From NCBI GenBank assembly GCA_964503275.1, contig CAZCZO010000012.1, forward strand, positions 1 to 64,000: a stretch of 64,000 bases of DNA, read 5' to 3'. Origin of the DNA: DASRAP01 sp964503275. GTDB taxonomy: Bacteria; Gemmatimonadota; Gemmatimonadetes; Gemmatimonadales; Gemmatimonadaceae. A model generated the notes under the pieces. That model saw only the letters and a program-made list of their open reading frames with translations, was not told where the DNA came from and did no database searches. The translations under genes and the position numbers were made by a program. Positions 43,120 to 50,969 of this stretch are shown here, one piece after another (within the stretch, counting starts at the first letter, position 1; the number at the start of each line of letters is the position of its first letter).

Positions 43120-43890
43120 TCAGCGGGTCAGGGCGTACAGGATGTAATTCACACCGAGCTTGTATGCTTCGTTCGACAGATCGATCGGGAACATCCCTTC
43201 GGCGGAGAACTCCCAGTACTCGGCGATGTCCGCGTCCACGTTGACGATCGCGAGGAGCCGCTGCCGAGGGTCGTTGTCCACGAAGATGCCGAAGTACGAC
43301 GAGGGGATCTGGGAGTAGGGGTGGATGGTCTCGATGACCTTGATCCGATAGAACGCGTCGAAGATGGGATGCGTGAAGTCCAGCGGCAGCAGGACCATCC
43401 CCGGCAGGACACGGGACATCTGGGCGACCAGGTTCTGGGTCTCGCGGCCCCGATTGAAGTCGTCGAAGATGATGAGACCGCCCTTGAGCAGGTACTGCCG
43501 GAGGCCGAGGACCTCCTGCTCGTTGGGATTCCAGTATCCCGGCTCCGCCATGTAGGCGACGGGGAATCGCGTGAGCTCGGGGTCGTCCAGCGTGAGGATC
43601 ACACTCGAGCGGTTGCGCACCCGCATCGACGTCAATTCGGCGAGGATCGTCGTGAAGTTCCGTTCGGCGCGCGGATAGTCGTGGCTCCACTGTCCACCGC
43701 GGCCTCCGCGGCCGCCGAAGGAGAAGTCGATGCCGGCGCCGTAGGCGATGCGCGCGAACGTGAAGCGGCCGTCATACGTGGCGTTCGGTTCGAACACGGT
43801 CATGCTGCGCTCACCGCGCTGCCCCCACGCGGCTGCGACGGTCGTGAGCAGCGCGAGCGCCGCGAGCCAGAGGACCCGGGGGTTGGGCAT
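43120..43890 (-). CDS. Secreted DUF4159 protein
   Basis: A 256-residue exported protein with a signal peptide (about residues 1-23, ending AAAWGQ). The mature part matches DUF4159: FTFARIAYGAG, WSHDYPRAERNF, LTLDDPELTRFPVAYM, GGLIIFDDFNRG and a C-terminal LGVNYILYALT. The domain has a glutamine-amidotransferase-like alpha/beta fold and is found almost only in VWA/MoxR operons. Function is unknown. Its stop precedes the moxR GTG, and its start overlaps the stop of the TPR gene. Confidence 0.9.
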   Translation of the reverse strand: MPNPRVLWLAALALLTTVAAAWGQRGERSMTVFEPNATYDGRFTFARIAYGAGIDFSFGGRGGRGGQWSHDYPRAERNFTTILAELTSMRVRNRSSVILTLDDPELTRFPVAYMAEPGYWNPNEQEVLGLRQYLLKGGLIIFDDFNRGRETQNLVAQMSRVLPGMVLLPLDFTHPIFDAFYRIKVIETIHPYSQIPSSYFGIFVDNDPRQRLLAIVNVDADIAEYWEFSAEGMFPIDLSNEAYKLGVNYILYALTR

Positions 43891-46193
43891 CAGCGTGTGC
43901 CTCCACGCAAGGTGAGCAACAGCTCCTGCGCCTTCTCGAAGCCTGGGGCCTGTTCGAGCACACCCAGCACCTCGCGCCGCGCCGCGCTGCGGTCGCCGCT
44001 GGCCGCCAACGCGAGCGCCAGCTGAAAGCGCGCCTCGAGCAGGTCGGTGGGGCGCAGCGCGATCACGGCTCGCCGCTCGCGCACCGCCAGGGCATGCTCG
44101 CCCCGCGCGGTCGCCAGGGCGGCCAGCTGCGCGTGCATGGCCGCATCGGTGGGTGAGATCCACAGCATCCGTTGCAGCACACGGATCATGCCGGCACTGT
44201 CCCCGAGCGCCCGCCGCCACTCCAGCTCGCGTCCGTTCGCGTCCCATGCCGTCTCATTGCGGGTCGTGACGGCGGCGATGGCGTCGGCGGCCTCCTGCAA
44301 TGCACCGGCTGCCTCATGCAATTGCGCGAGCAAGGCCGACGGTCCATCCTCGCCGGCATAGTCCGGGAACAGTGCCCGGGCACGTTCGAGCGTCCGCTGT
44401 GCCTCGTCCACCTCACCACGCCCCAGCGCACTCGCCGCTGACTGGACCGCCGACACGAACGCCCCGGTGGGCGGTGCAGCGGCATCGCCGGCGTCGATGG
44501 ACGCGAGCGCGGCCTTGTAGCGGACATGCATCCAGGCATCGAACAGACTGTCGAGCTCCGCAGGCGACGCGCGGAACACGCGACGGAAGGCCTGTGGGGT
44601 GTCGAGTCCGTCGCGGTACGCGCGGAGCAGCTCGGGGATCGCGGCGGCGCCGAAGCGCTCCTCGAGCATCTCACAGACCGACGCGGCGAGCAGATAGGAG
44701 TAGCCCGTCTCACTCGGGCTCCGCGGCCGCGTGAATCCCTCACTCAGCTCACTCAGCGGTCGCAGTCGCCCGCTCTTGTACGCCTGGATGAATCCCACCG
44801 ACGCCTTCGCGCCCCACTCGGGGCGCGCCCGGCGCTCCTCCACCACCGAGAGCCCTTCGGAGATCCAGCGCGGGACACGGTGGCCACTCGCACCCAGCGT
44901 GAAGGTATGCGCCAGTTCGTGCCATGCGGTGGAGCCCCAATTGAACGTGCCGGTGCTACGGGCCGACGGCGAGTCCATCGCGAGTACGGTACCGAAGCTC
45001 ACGCCGAGCGCGCCGAGCCCAGCGAGCCCGACGGTCCGCACAGAGAAGTCGCTGTGCCGCTCGTAGAGTTCGATCCGCACCGGCGTCGGTGGGCGGTACC
45101 CGTAGCGCGCGGCCAGCGTGTCGTACGCCGACTCGAGCAACGGGAGCAAGTACAGCGACAGCAACTCCGCCTCACGCGCCGACGCCACCAGCTCGAAGCG
45201 TGCAGAGCGGATCGTCGAGAAGCCATCGACCTGGTCCAGCAAGTCGAGCGAGTTCTTGTGCCAGATGTGGAACGGATCGAGCCCGAAGGCGCGCTCGAGC
45301 GAGGCGCGCCCGTCCGCGATCGCGCCGACCCGCAGCTGGTTGGTCCCGAGCACCCCCCACCCGCGCGCCGAGCGCGGGTCGGCGGTGGTCGCCTGCGTCG
45401 CGAACCGCACGGCGTCGGCATACCGCCGGTTCCGGACCGCGGCCTCGGCGATCTCCAGATCGTATCTGACTTCGGTCGGGTCGATCCGCGCGGCCGCTGC
45501 GCGCGTGCGTCGATAGGTCGCCGAGTCACCGAGCAACCACGCGCCGGCGCCGAGGATGGCCCACGGCGCCACCCGCGCGGAATCGAGCCGCAGTGCCCGC
45601 TCCGCGATCACGGTCGCTGAGTCGAAGCGCTCGGCCTCCAGATACGCCCGCGCCAGCAGGATGTGGGCGTCGACCAAGCGTGGATCCGACTCGACGGCAC
45701 GGCGCGCGAGCGCCGCGGCATCCCCGCTGCCCTCGAACTCCATCACGCGCGCCATCCCGAACAGCGCGCGGGCGTTGCTGCTGTCACGTGCGAGGACGAG
45801 TCCGTACGACTCCCGGGCCTCGGGCGCGTTGTACTTGTCGAGGAACAGGTCCCCCGTGCGGATCACCGGGTCGATGTTGCGCGGGTCGGCCGCGACGGCC
45901 GCGTCGAAGACGCGCAGGGCGGCGCGCACCGACGCGGCATCGCCGCGCACGACGTAGGCGCGGCCGACGGCGGTCAGCCCCTCACTGGACCAGCCGCGAC
46001 CATCGCGCTCGTACCGGGCGATGAGTGCGCCGGCCGCGCGCTCCGCGTCGGCCCGCGCCCCGCGCTCCAAGGCCTGCTCCGCGGCCATCGCGGTCGCGGC
46101 GGCGTCCGGCGGTCCGCCGCCGGCCTGCTGCGCGGACAGCGGTGCGGCGCCGAGCAGTACGCTGCACGCGAGACGCGCGAGCCCCCGACTCAT
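43890..46193 (-). CDS. Secreted TPR protein with HExxH gluzincin-like peptidase domain
   Basis: A 767-residue exported protein with a signal peptide to about residue 21. TPR-type helical repeats occupy about residues 35-310 and 590-760. Between them is a peptidase MA-like domain with HELAH (425-429) and the downstream glutamate of WISEGLS (Glu446), a complete gluzincin zinc site. Such proteins may be active periplasmic metalloproteases or peptide binders. Starts and stops overlap the neighbouring genes (ATGA at the caspase-like gene), so it belongs to the coupled operon. It is the only apparently active protease in the group. Confidence 0.85.
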   Translation of the reverse strand: MSRGLARLACSVLLGAAPLSAQQAGGGPPDAAATAMAAEQALERGARADAERAAGALIARYERDGRGWSSEGLTAVGRAYVVRGDAASVRAALRVFDAAVAADPRNIDPVIRTGDLFLDKYNAPEARESYGLVLARDSSNARALFGMARVMEFEGSGDAAALARRAVESDPRLVDAHILLARAYLEAERFDSATVIAERALRLDSARVAPWAILGAGAWLLGDSATYRRTRAAAARIDPTEVRYDLEIAEAAVRNRRYADAVRFATQATTADPRSARGWGVLGTNQLRVGAIADGRASLERAFGLDPFHIWHKNSLDLLDQVDGFSTIRSARFELVASAREAELLSLYLLPLLESAYDTLAARYGYRPPTPVRIELYERHSDFSVRTVGLAGLGALGVSFGTVLAMDSPSARSTGTFNWGSTAWHELAHTFTLGASGHRVPRWISEGLSVVEERRARPEWGAKASVGFIQAYKSGRLRPLSELSEGFTRPRSPSETGYSYLLAASVCEMLEERFGAAAIPELLRAYRDGLDTPQAFRRVFRASPAELDSLFDAWMHVRYKAALASIDAGDAAAPPTGAFVSAVQSAASALGRGEVDEAQRTLERARALFPDYAGEDGPSALLAQLHEAAGALQEAADAIAAVTTRNETAWDANGRELEWRRALGDSAGMIRVLQRMLWISPTDAAMHAQLAALATARGEHALAVRERRAVIALRPTDLLEARFQLALALAASGDRSAARREVLGVLEQAPGFEKAQELLLTLRGGTR

Positions 46194-47119
46194 GGCCGGC
46201 CTCCGGCCGCACGGATCGCCCGCGTCTTCTCGGCGATCGCCAGCAACAGGCGCTCGAGTTCGCGTTCGTAGTCCTCGCTGCGCATCGCATCGCGGCGCGC
46301 GCGCAGTGCGGCGACCTCTTGCTCCAACGCGCGGCGCTCGCTGAGCAATGCGGCGACCCGCGGATCGGCGCCGGCGCTCCCACCCCCGAGCACCAGCGTG
46401 GCCGCGAGCGCGGTATCGCTCAGCTGCGCGCGTTCGGTCAGCAGTTTGCGATCGGCCTCGTACGCGCGGGCGACCTCGGCCTTGGCGAAGGCGAACACCT
46501 CGAGGGCGGTGAGTCGTCCGTCCTTGTTGGCGTCGGCGGCGTCGCCCGTCAGGCCGGTGAGGAAGTGGGTCGCAAAGGTGGTCTCGTTGCGCTCCAACGC
46601 GGTGCGCGTGGCGGTCATGATCACGCGGCCCGGCCGCGCCAGCACGGTCGCGAAGTCGCCACTCGCGCTGGCGGTGTTCACGAACAGCACGTTCTGCTGG
46701 CCGAAGGCACTGAGCCACAGGGCATAGTCCGCGGCCGTCGGGTCGGCCCCAGGGAGATTCACGCGCGACGCGGCACCCTCGCCACTGCCGTGGCCGATCA
46801 AGACGACCATGACCAGGTCGCCTGCCGTCGCGCGGCCCGCCAGCCCGGTGATCGCCCGTTCGACCTCCTCCTTGGTCGCGCGGGCCCGCACGCGTGCGGG
46901 GTCCACGCCGACATCCTCGGCCAGCCACACAAGACTCGAGTCGGGGACCTGCCAGCGCTCCTTCGCCACCGCATGGAGCGCCCGCGCCTGCGACGCGAAC
47001 GTGGCGGAGTACGCGGGCTCACCGCCGAGTCCGCTGATGATCAGCACGTGCGTGCGCTGCGCCCACAGCGGGGCCGCGCACACGCAGAGCAGGACCACCA
47101 TCACGCGCGCCCCCGTCAC
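46190..47119 (-). CDS. Exported caspase-fold protein lacking the catalytic cysteine
   Basis: A 309-residue protein. A short hydrophobic leader (ending PLWAQ, about residue 21) suggests export. Residues about 23-195 fit a caspase/legumain-like (clan CD) fold: HVLIISGLGG, a helix, then VVLIGHGSGEG with the catalytic-type His110, NLPG, and VLFVNTASASG. Here Ser151 stands where the catalytic Cys of a DACxSG motif would be. An EF-hand-like loop follows (DANKDGRLTALE, 196-207), then a C-terminal coiled coil (about 245-300). It is probably a binding pseudoprotease (inference). It starts at GTG 47119, overlapping the VWA gene stop. Confidence 0.78.
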   Translation of the reverse strand: MTGARVMVVLLCVCAAPLWAQRTHVLIISGLGGEPAYSATFASQARALHAVAKERWQVPDSSLVWLAEDVGVDPARVRARATKEEVERAITGLAGRATAGDLVMVVLIGHGSGEGAASRVNLPGADPTAADYALWLSAFGQQNVLFVNTASASGDFATVLARPGRVIMTATRTALERNETTFATHFLTGLTGDAADANKDGRLTALEVFAFAKAEVARAYEADRKLLTERAQLSDTALAATLVLGGGSAGADPRVAALLSERRALEQEVAALRARRDAMRSEDYERELERLLLAIAEKTRAIRAAGGRP

Positions 47120-49425
47120 GCCAGTCCCTCCCGGCGCCGCACGCCCCACTCGGCCGCGAGCAGCCCGATGAAGCACAGGAGCACGAGGGGCATGTCCCAC
47201 AGGTCGCGCGCGTCGCGCACGGTCACGCCAGCGGCGGTGATGGCGGCGTCATCCGCGAGGCGGTCCACATCACTGAGCGGATAGTAGCGACCGCCCGTCT
47301 CGTCGCTCACGCGCCGGAGGAGGGTCGTGCGCAACTCAGCCTGCTCCACATCGGCCCCCTGATCGTCGGCGAGGAGAGAGGTCGCGCGTGAGCGCAGCGT
47401 ATCGCGACCGCGGACCGCCACGGCCTCCACCGCGTACACGCCGGACTCCTCCGCGAGGAATCGCCCCGCATACACGCCATCTTCGCGGAGGGTCCATGCC
47501 AGCGGGAGCTCCACTTCGCGGCCCAGTGGAGTCGTGACGCGCGCAACGACGGCCGCATCGTTCACCGGGCGGAACGCGCTGTCCGCGACCCGGACCTGCA
47601 GCGAAACGGGTTCCCCGGGCCCCACGCGGGAGGGCGACACCGTGGCCTCGACCTGCCCTGGGACCCCGTCCACCAGCCACCGGAGCAGCTGACGCCACAA
47701 GGTCTCATGCGTCTCATCCTCGACCGCGATCGCGGCGTCCATCTGCCAGAGCCAGGTGTCCTGGACCGCGAATACGGCGCCGAGTCCACGCCCGAACCGC
47801 TGGAAGGCCAGCAGATTGACGTCGCTCTGCGTGGCCGCATCGCGCCCCGTGAGCAGCACGGTCGCACCGGCCCGCAGTGGCCCCACCCGGTTGACGGCCG
47901 TGAGGGGAGGCAACGAATCCCACTTGGCGAGTGCCGCGCTTGCCGTCGTGGACAGTTGGAGCGCCGCGTGCTCGCGACCCGCAGCGGTGGGTCGAACGGT
48001 CAGCGTGACCGGCGGTTCGTCCTCGTCGCGATCGCGGGCGACCACCGCGACCGGCAACACCTCAGCGAGCGGAGTGCCCGCGAAGCCGCCCTCACCGAGG
48101 GCACTGCGTCCGCCGAGCGCGAGGATGCTGCCGCCGCGCTGGCTGACGAACTCGTGCAACATGCGGAGCTGGTCGCCCCGGAAGAATGAGGCCTCGATGC
48201 TGCCGAGCACGATGGCGGGGAACTGGAAGAGTTCCTCGCGGGTGGCGGGGAATCCACCGACCAGCTCGAGCGAATCGCGCACGCCGAGCCGCAGATACTT
48301 GCCTTCGGCGCTCCGCAGGAGCCCGACCAGTTGCAGGGCGGAATCGGGGGCGACGGCGCGGCGGAGGAACGCGAACTCGGGGCGTGGCTCGCCCTCGACG
48401 TACAGCACCCGCGCCGGACCGCGGCGGATCTCGATCACGCGGTGCGCTTCATTGTTCTCTATGACCGTCTCGCCGTCGACGGCCCGGACGCGGACCGTCA
48501 CCCGGTGCGGCCCGACCGCCAAGGTCGGCAGACGCAGCGTGTGTCGAACGATCTCGCCTTGCGCCGGCACCAGCGTGGAGTCGGTCGCGATCACGCGCCC
48601 ATCGGCTTCGACGACGAACGCCGCGAGGCGTCCAGCGACGCCGCGCGCCCGCAGCGTGATCTCCGCGATCAGGGTCGCCCCTTCGAGCGCGACGGTCGGG
48701 AGCGTGACCCGCTCGATCGCGAAGTCCCGTGCGAATCGCTCGGTCCCGACACCCACCGTGAACACCGGCACGCGGCGTGCCCGCAGCGCCAGCAACGAGG
48801 CGCCGAGGTCGGTCCCGCTGTTGTCCGCGCCATCCGAAACGACCACCACGCCGGCGACCGGCACACCGGCCAGTTCGCTGCGCGCATCGTCGAGCGCGGT
48901 GGCGATGTCCGTGCGGCTCGCAGCGGCCTCAAGGTCTGCCGCGCTCGTCAGCGGCCGAGCATCCGCGCCGAACCGGAAGAAGCGCAGGACGAACTGCTCC
49001 GAGAGCGCCTGCACGAGGGCGCTTGAGTCGCCGAAGGTCCCGCGCACCGCATCGACACGCGAGCCCGAACCGAGATCCGACAGGCGCATCGAGCGCGAAT
49101 CGTCCAGGAGCACGGCGAGCACGTTGCGCTGCGGGACCGCGCTGCTGACCACCAGCTGCGGGCGCGCCAGCGCGCCGAGCACCAGCGCCAGCAACAGGCA
49201 GCGCAGGATGGTCAGCGCCAGACGGGTGCGGCGGGTGACCCCGACGACGCGCGCGTACGACCACACGATCACGCCAGTGCCCAGCACGGCTGCGAGCAAC
49301 AGCAACACGCCCGGGACGACCGGCGAGACGATCAATTCACCCTGGGCCCACGCTCGGGACGGATACTTGGCGAGCAGCGTGAGGAGGGCGTCGATCACGG
49401 GTCCCGGGAGAAGTGTGGCGGCCAT
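47116..49425 (-). CDS. VWA-domain membrane protein with glutamine-amidotransferase-like region
   Basis: A 769-residue membrane protein, first gene of the operon. Two membrane helices lie near the N-terminus (about 36-58 and 70-88). A VWA domain follows, with the metal motif LLDDSRSM (Asp108, Ser110, Ser112) and VVVSDGADNSGT. Beta-sandwich domains come next, then a class I glutamine-amidotransferase-like region around FPAIVLGSIEASFF and GGSILALGGRSALG, another beta domain, and a last helix at about residues 745-762. It resembles the BatA-like protein four genes downstream. A promoter with an inverted repeat lies upstream. Confidence 0.87.
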   Translation of the reverse strand: MAATLLPGPVIDALLTLLAKYPSRAWAQGELIVSPVVPGVLLLLAAVLGTGVIVWSYARVVGVTRRTRLALTILRCLLLALVLGALARPQLVVSSAVPQRNVLAVLLDDSRSMRLSDLGSGSRVDAVRGTFGDSSALVQALSEQFVLRFFRFGADARPLTSAADLEAAASRTDIATALDDARSELAGVPVAGVVVVSDGADNSGTDLGASLLALRARRVPVFTVGVGTERFARDFAIERVTLPTVALEGATLIAEITLRARGVAGRLAAFVVEADGRVIATDSTLVPAQGEIVRHTLRLPTLAVGPHRVTVRVRAVDGETVIENNEAHRVIEIRRGPARVLYVEGEPRPEFAFLRRAVAPDSALQLVGLLRSAEGKYLRLGVRDSLELVGGFPATREELFQFPAIVLGSIEASFFRGDQLRMLHEFVSQRGGSILALGGRSALGEGGFAGTPLAEVLPVAVVARDRDEDEPPVTLTVRPTAAGREHAALQLSTTASAALAKWDSLPPLTAVNRVGPLRAGATVLLTGRDAATQSDVNLLAFQRFGRGLGAVFAVQDTWLWQMDAAIAVEDETHETLWRQLLRWLVDGVPGQVEATVSPSRVGPGEPVSLQVRVADSAFRPVNDAAVVARVTTPLGREVELPLAWTLREDGVYAGRFLAEESGVYAVEAVAVRGRDTLRSRATSLLADDQGADVEQAELRTTLLRRVSDETGGRYYPLSDVDRLADDAAITAAGVTVRDARDLWDMPLVLLCFIGLLAAEWGVRRREGLA

Positions 49426-49445
49426 GCAGGGCGGACCACGCAGAC

Positions 49446-49470
49446 GTCCGGTAGTCGCCGGACAACTATA
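49446..49470 (-). promoter_or_regulatory. Promoter with inverted repeat before the VWA/MoxR operon
   Basis: On the minus strand TATAGT (49470-49465) is a good -10 element. Immediately downstream GTCCGG and CCGGAC (49463-49458 and 49451-49446) form an inverted repeat with a 6-base spacer, covering the expected transcription start. It could be an operator or a 5' mRNA hairpin. The ATG is at 49425. The remaining bases between this and the next gene (to 49519) show nothing further. Confidence 0.45.
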
Positions 49471-49519
49471 CGCGCGGGACCGACCGACCGTTAAGCCGCC
49501 CGACGGGCGGCCAACGGCC

Positions 49520-50269
49520 TCACTCCAGCCCCAACGCGGAACGCATCAGCGACAGAACGGTTCCCGCGGGAAGCCGCTCGATCGGGTGTTGGACACCGGC
49601 GAGCACCCAAGTGTTGCCACGCACCGCATCGGCCAAGTCCCGGGTCTCCTCGACCGACACCATCGCGTCGCGCTCTCCCACGGCGCAGTGGACCGGGCAG
49701 CGGATCGCTCGCAGCCGTTCGATCGTGAGCGCCTCGCCGCGTCCGAGTGCCCGCATGAGCCCGGCCGTCCGGTGCGCGACGCCCTCCCAGCCTCCCGCGA
49801 TCCGATGGCGATCGGCGAGTGCCTCGGCGAACCGCGGGCTGGCCGCGCGGATCGCATCGGGGTCCAGCTTGTCCGCCTCGGCAGCGGCGGAGTCGGCGGT
49901 CCATCGGTACTTGGTCCCCAGCGTCACGAGACCCGCGATCGTCCCAGGCCACGATGACTCCAGCGCCAGCGCGATGTACCCACCCATCGAGTACCCGAAG
50001 ACCACGGGGCGTTCGATCCCGCGCTGCAGCAGCGCGGCGCGCAGCGCGACGGCGAACCCATCGATCGTGAAGGGGACGGTGCCCAGCGCGGTGTCGCCGT
50101 GCCCCGGCAGCTCGACGCGGTGGACCTCGCCCAGCGGCGCAAGCTCCGCCGCGACCGGCGCCAGTTGGGTCGCGCTCCCCAGCGCGCCGTGCAGCACCAC
50201 CAGCGGCGGCCTCACGGGCTGCACCTTGTGCAGGATGCCGGGGATGACGAGGTTCCACGGGTCACCCAT
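49520..50269 (-). CDS. Alpha/beta hydrolase
   Basis: A 249-residue single-domain alpha/beta hydrolase. The fold elements are the oxyanion loop VVLHGALGS (HG at 27-28), the ELPGHGDT turn, the nucleophile elbow GYSMGG (Ser94), GERDAMVS with the acid residue, and a C-terminal VQHPIERLP histidine. A cap domain spans about residues 120-185. It resembles MenH-like and esterase-type enzymes; no menaquinone genes are near, so substrate is unknown. A GAGGAGGA sequence directly precedes the ATG. It is divergent from the gene at 50290, with 20 bases between starts. Confidence 0.85.
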   Translation of the reverse strand: MGDPWNLVIPGILHKVQPVRPPLVVLHGALGSATQLAPVAAELAPLGEVHRVELPGHGDTALGTVPFTIDGFAVALRAALLQRGIERPVVFGYSMGGYIALALESSWPGTIAGLVTLGTKYRWTADSAAAEADKLDPDAIRAASPRFAEALADRHRIAGGWEGVAHRTAGLMRALGRGEALTIERLRAIRCPVHCAVGERDAMVSVEETRDLADAVRGNTWVLAGVQHPIERLPAGTVLSLMRSALGLE

Positions 50270-50289
50270 TCCTCCTCGGAGAAGATCCC

Positions 50290-50961
50290 ATGCGTCTGCC
50301 GCTCCTCGTCGCCTCTGCGCTGGCGCTTGCCGCCACGCCCGCCCTCGCTCAGGATGCCGACCGCTCGGTCGCGGACGGCGGCATCAAAGTGCCCGGCTGG
50401 CAGGGACGGATCGACCGTCGGCCGCTGAGTCAGGGCAAGACCATCAACGACTCGAAGCTCGCGGCGGAAGGCACGGCGCTGCGACTCTCGGTCGGCCCCG
50501 CCGGCAACTTCTGGAACACGACGCATACGGCGTCGGGGACCTACGAGGTCTCGGCGTCCTTCAAGGAGCACAAGATGGCGTCGTCGCATCCGCACTCGTA
50601 CGGGATGTTCATCGGAGGCGCCGACCTGACGAGTCAAACGGAGACCCTCGCGTATTGCATCGTGTACGGGACGGGCATCTATTCGGTGAAGATGTTCCAC
50701 GGCGAGAAGGTGACGACGCTCGTGAATATGCAGCCGAGCCCGGCCATCGTGAAGGCGAACGCGGCGGGCGAGGCGACGAACGTGGTCGGCTGGCGTGTGG
50801 CGGACGGGAAGGCGTCGTGCGTCATCAACGGGCAGGTCGTGAAGACCTTCGAGCGCAGTGAGCTCGTCGGCGACGGTAAGCTCAAGTCCCTCGATGGGAC
50901 CTACGGGTTGCGGGTCTCGCACAACGTGGAGCTGACGGTCAGCGGTCTGTCGAAGCGCTAG
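50290..50961 (+). CDS. Secreted protein of unknown function
   Basis: A 223-residue exported protein with a clear signal peptide (about 1-21, ending ALAQ). The mature part is beta-rich, with WQGRIDRRPLSQGK, GPAGNFWNTTH, GTYEVSASFKEHK, HSYGMFIGG and a C-terminal YGLRVSHNVELTVSGL. This resembles the jelly-roll or DUF1080-like sugar-binding folds, but no catalytic motif is evident, so this is only a structural guess. GGAG precedes the ATG. The asparaginase gene follows by 8 bases, probably in one transcript. Confidence 0.75.
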   Translation: MRLPLLVASALALAATPALAQDADRSVADGGIKVPGWQGRIDRRPLSQGKTINDSKLAAEGTALRLSVGPAGNFWNTTHTASGTYEVSASFKEHKMASSHPHSYGMFIGGADLTSQTETLAYCIVYGTGIYSVKMFHGEKVTTLVNMQPSPAIVKANAAGEATNVVGWRVADGKASCVINGQVVKTFERSELVGDGKLKSLDGTYGLRVSHNVELTVSGLSKR

Positions 50962-50969
50962 GGCCCCGC

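Noticed and set aside
43106..43690. N-terminal extension of the MoxR gene
   Set aside because: It runs antiparallel in frame through the DUF4159 gene and is not MoxR-like; the GTG at 43105 gives a standard MoxR start.
47116..49425. Assignment of the VWA/MoxR operon to the described VWA-MoxR conflict (defence) systems
   Set aside because: Those systems are mostly cytoplasmic with dedicated effectors. Here the partners carry signal peptides and membrane helices and DUF4159/DUF4175 companions, which fits an envelope Bat-like module better.
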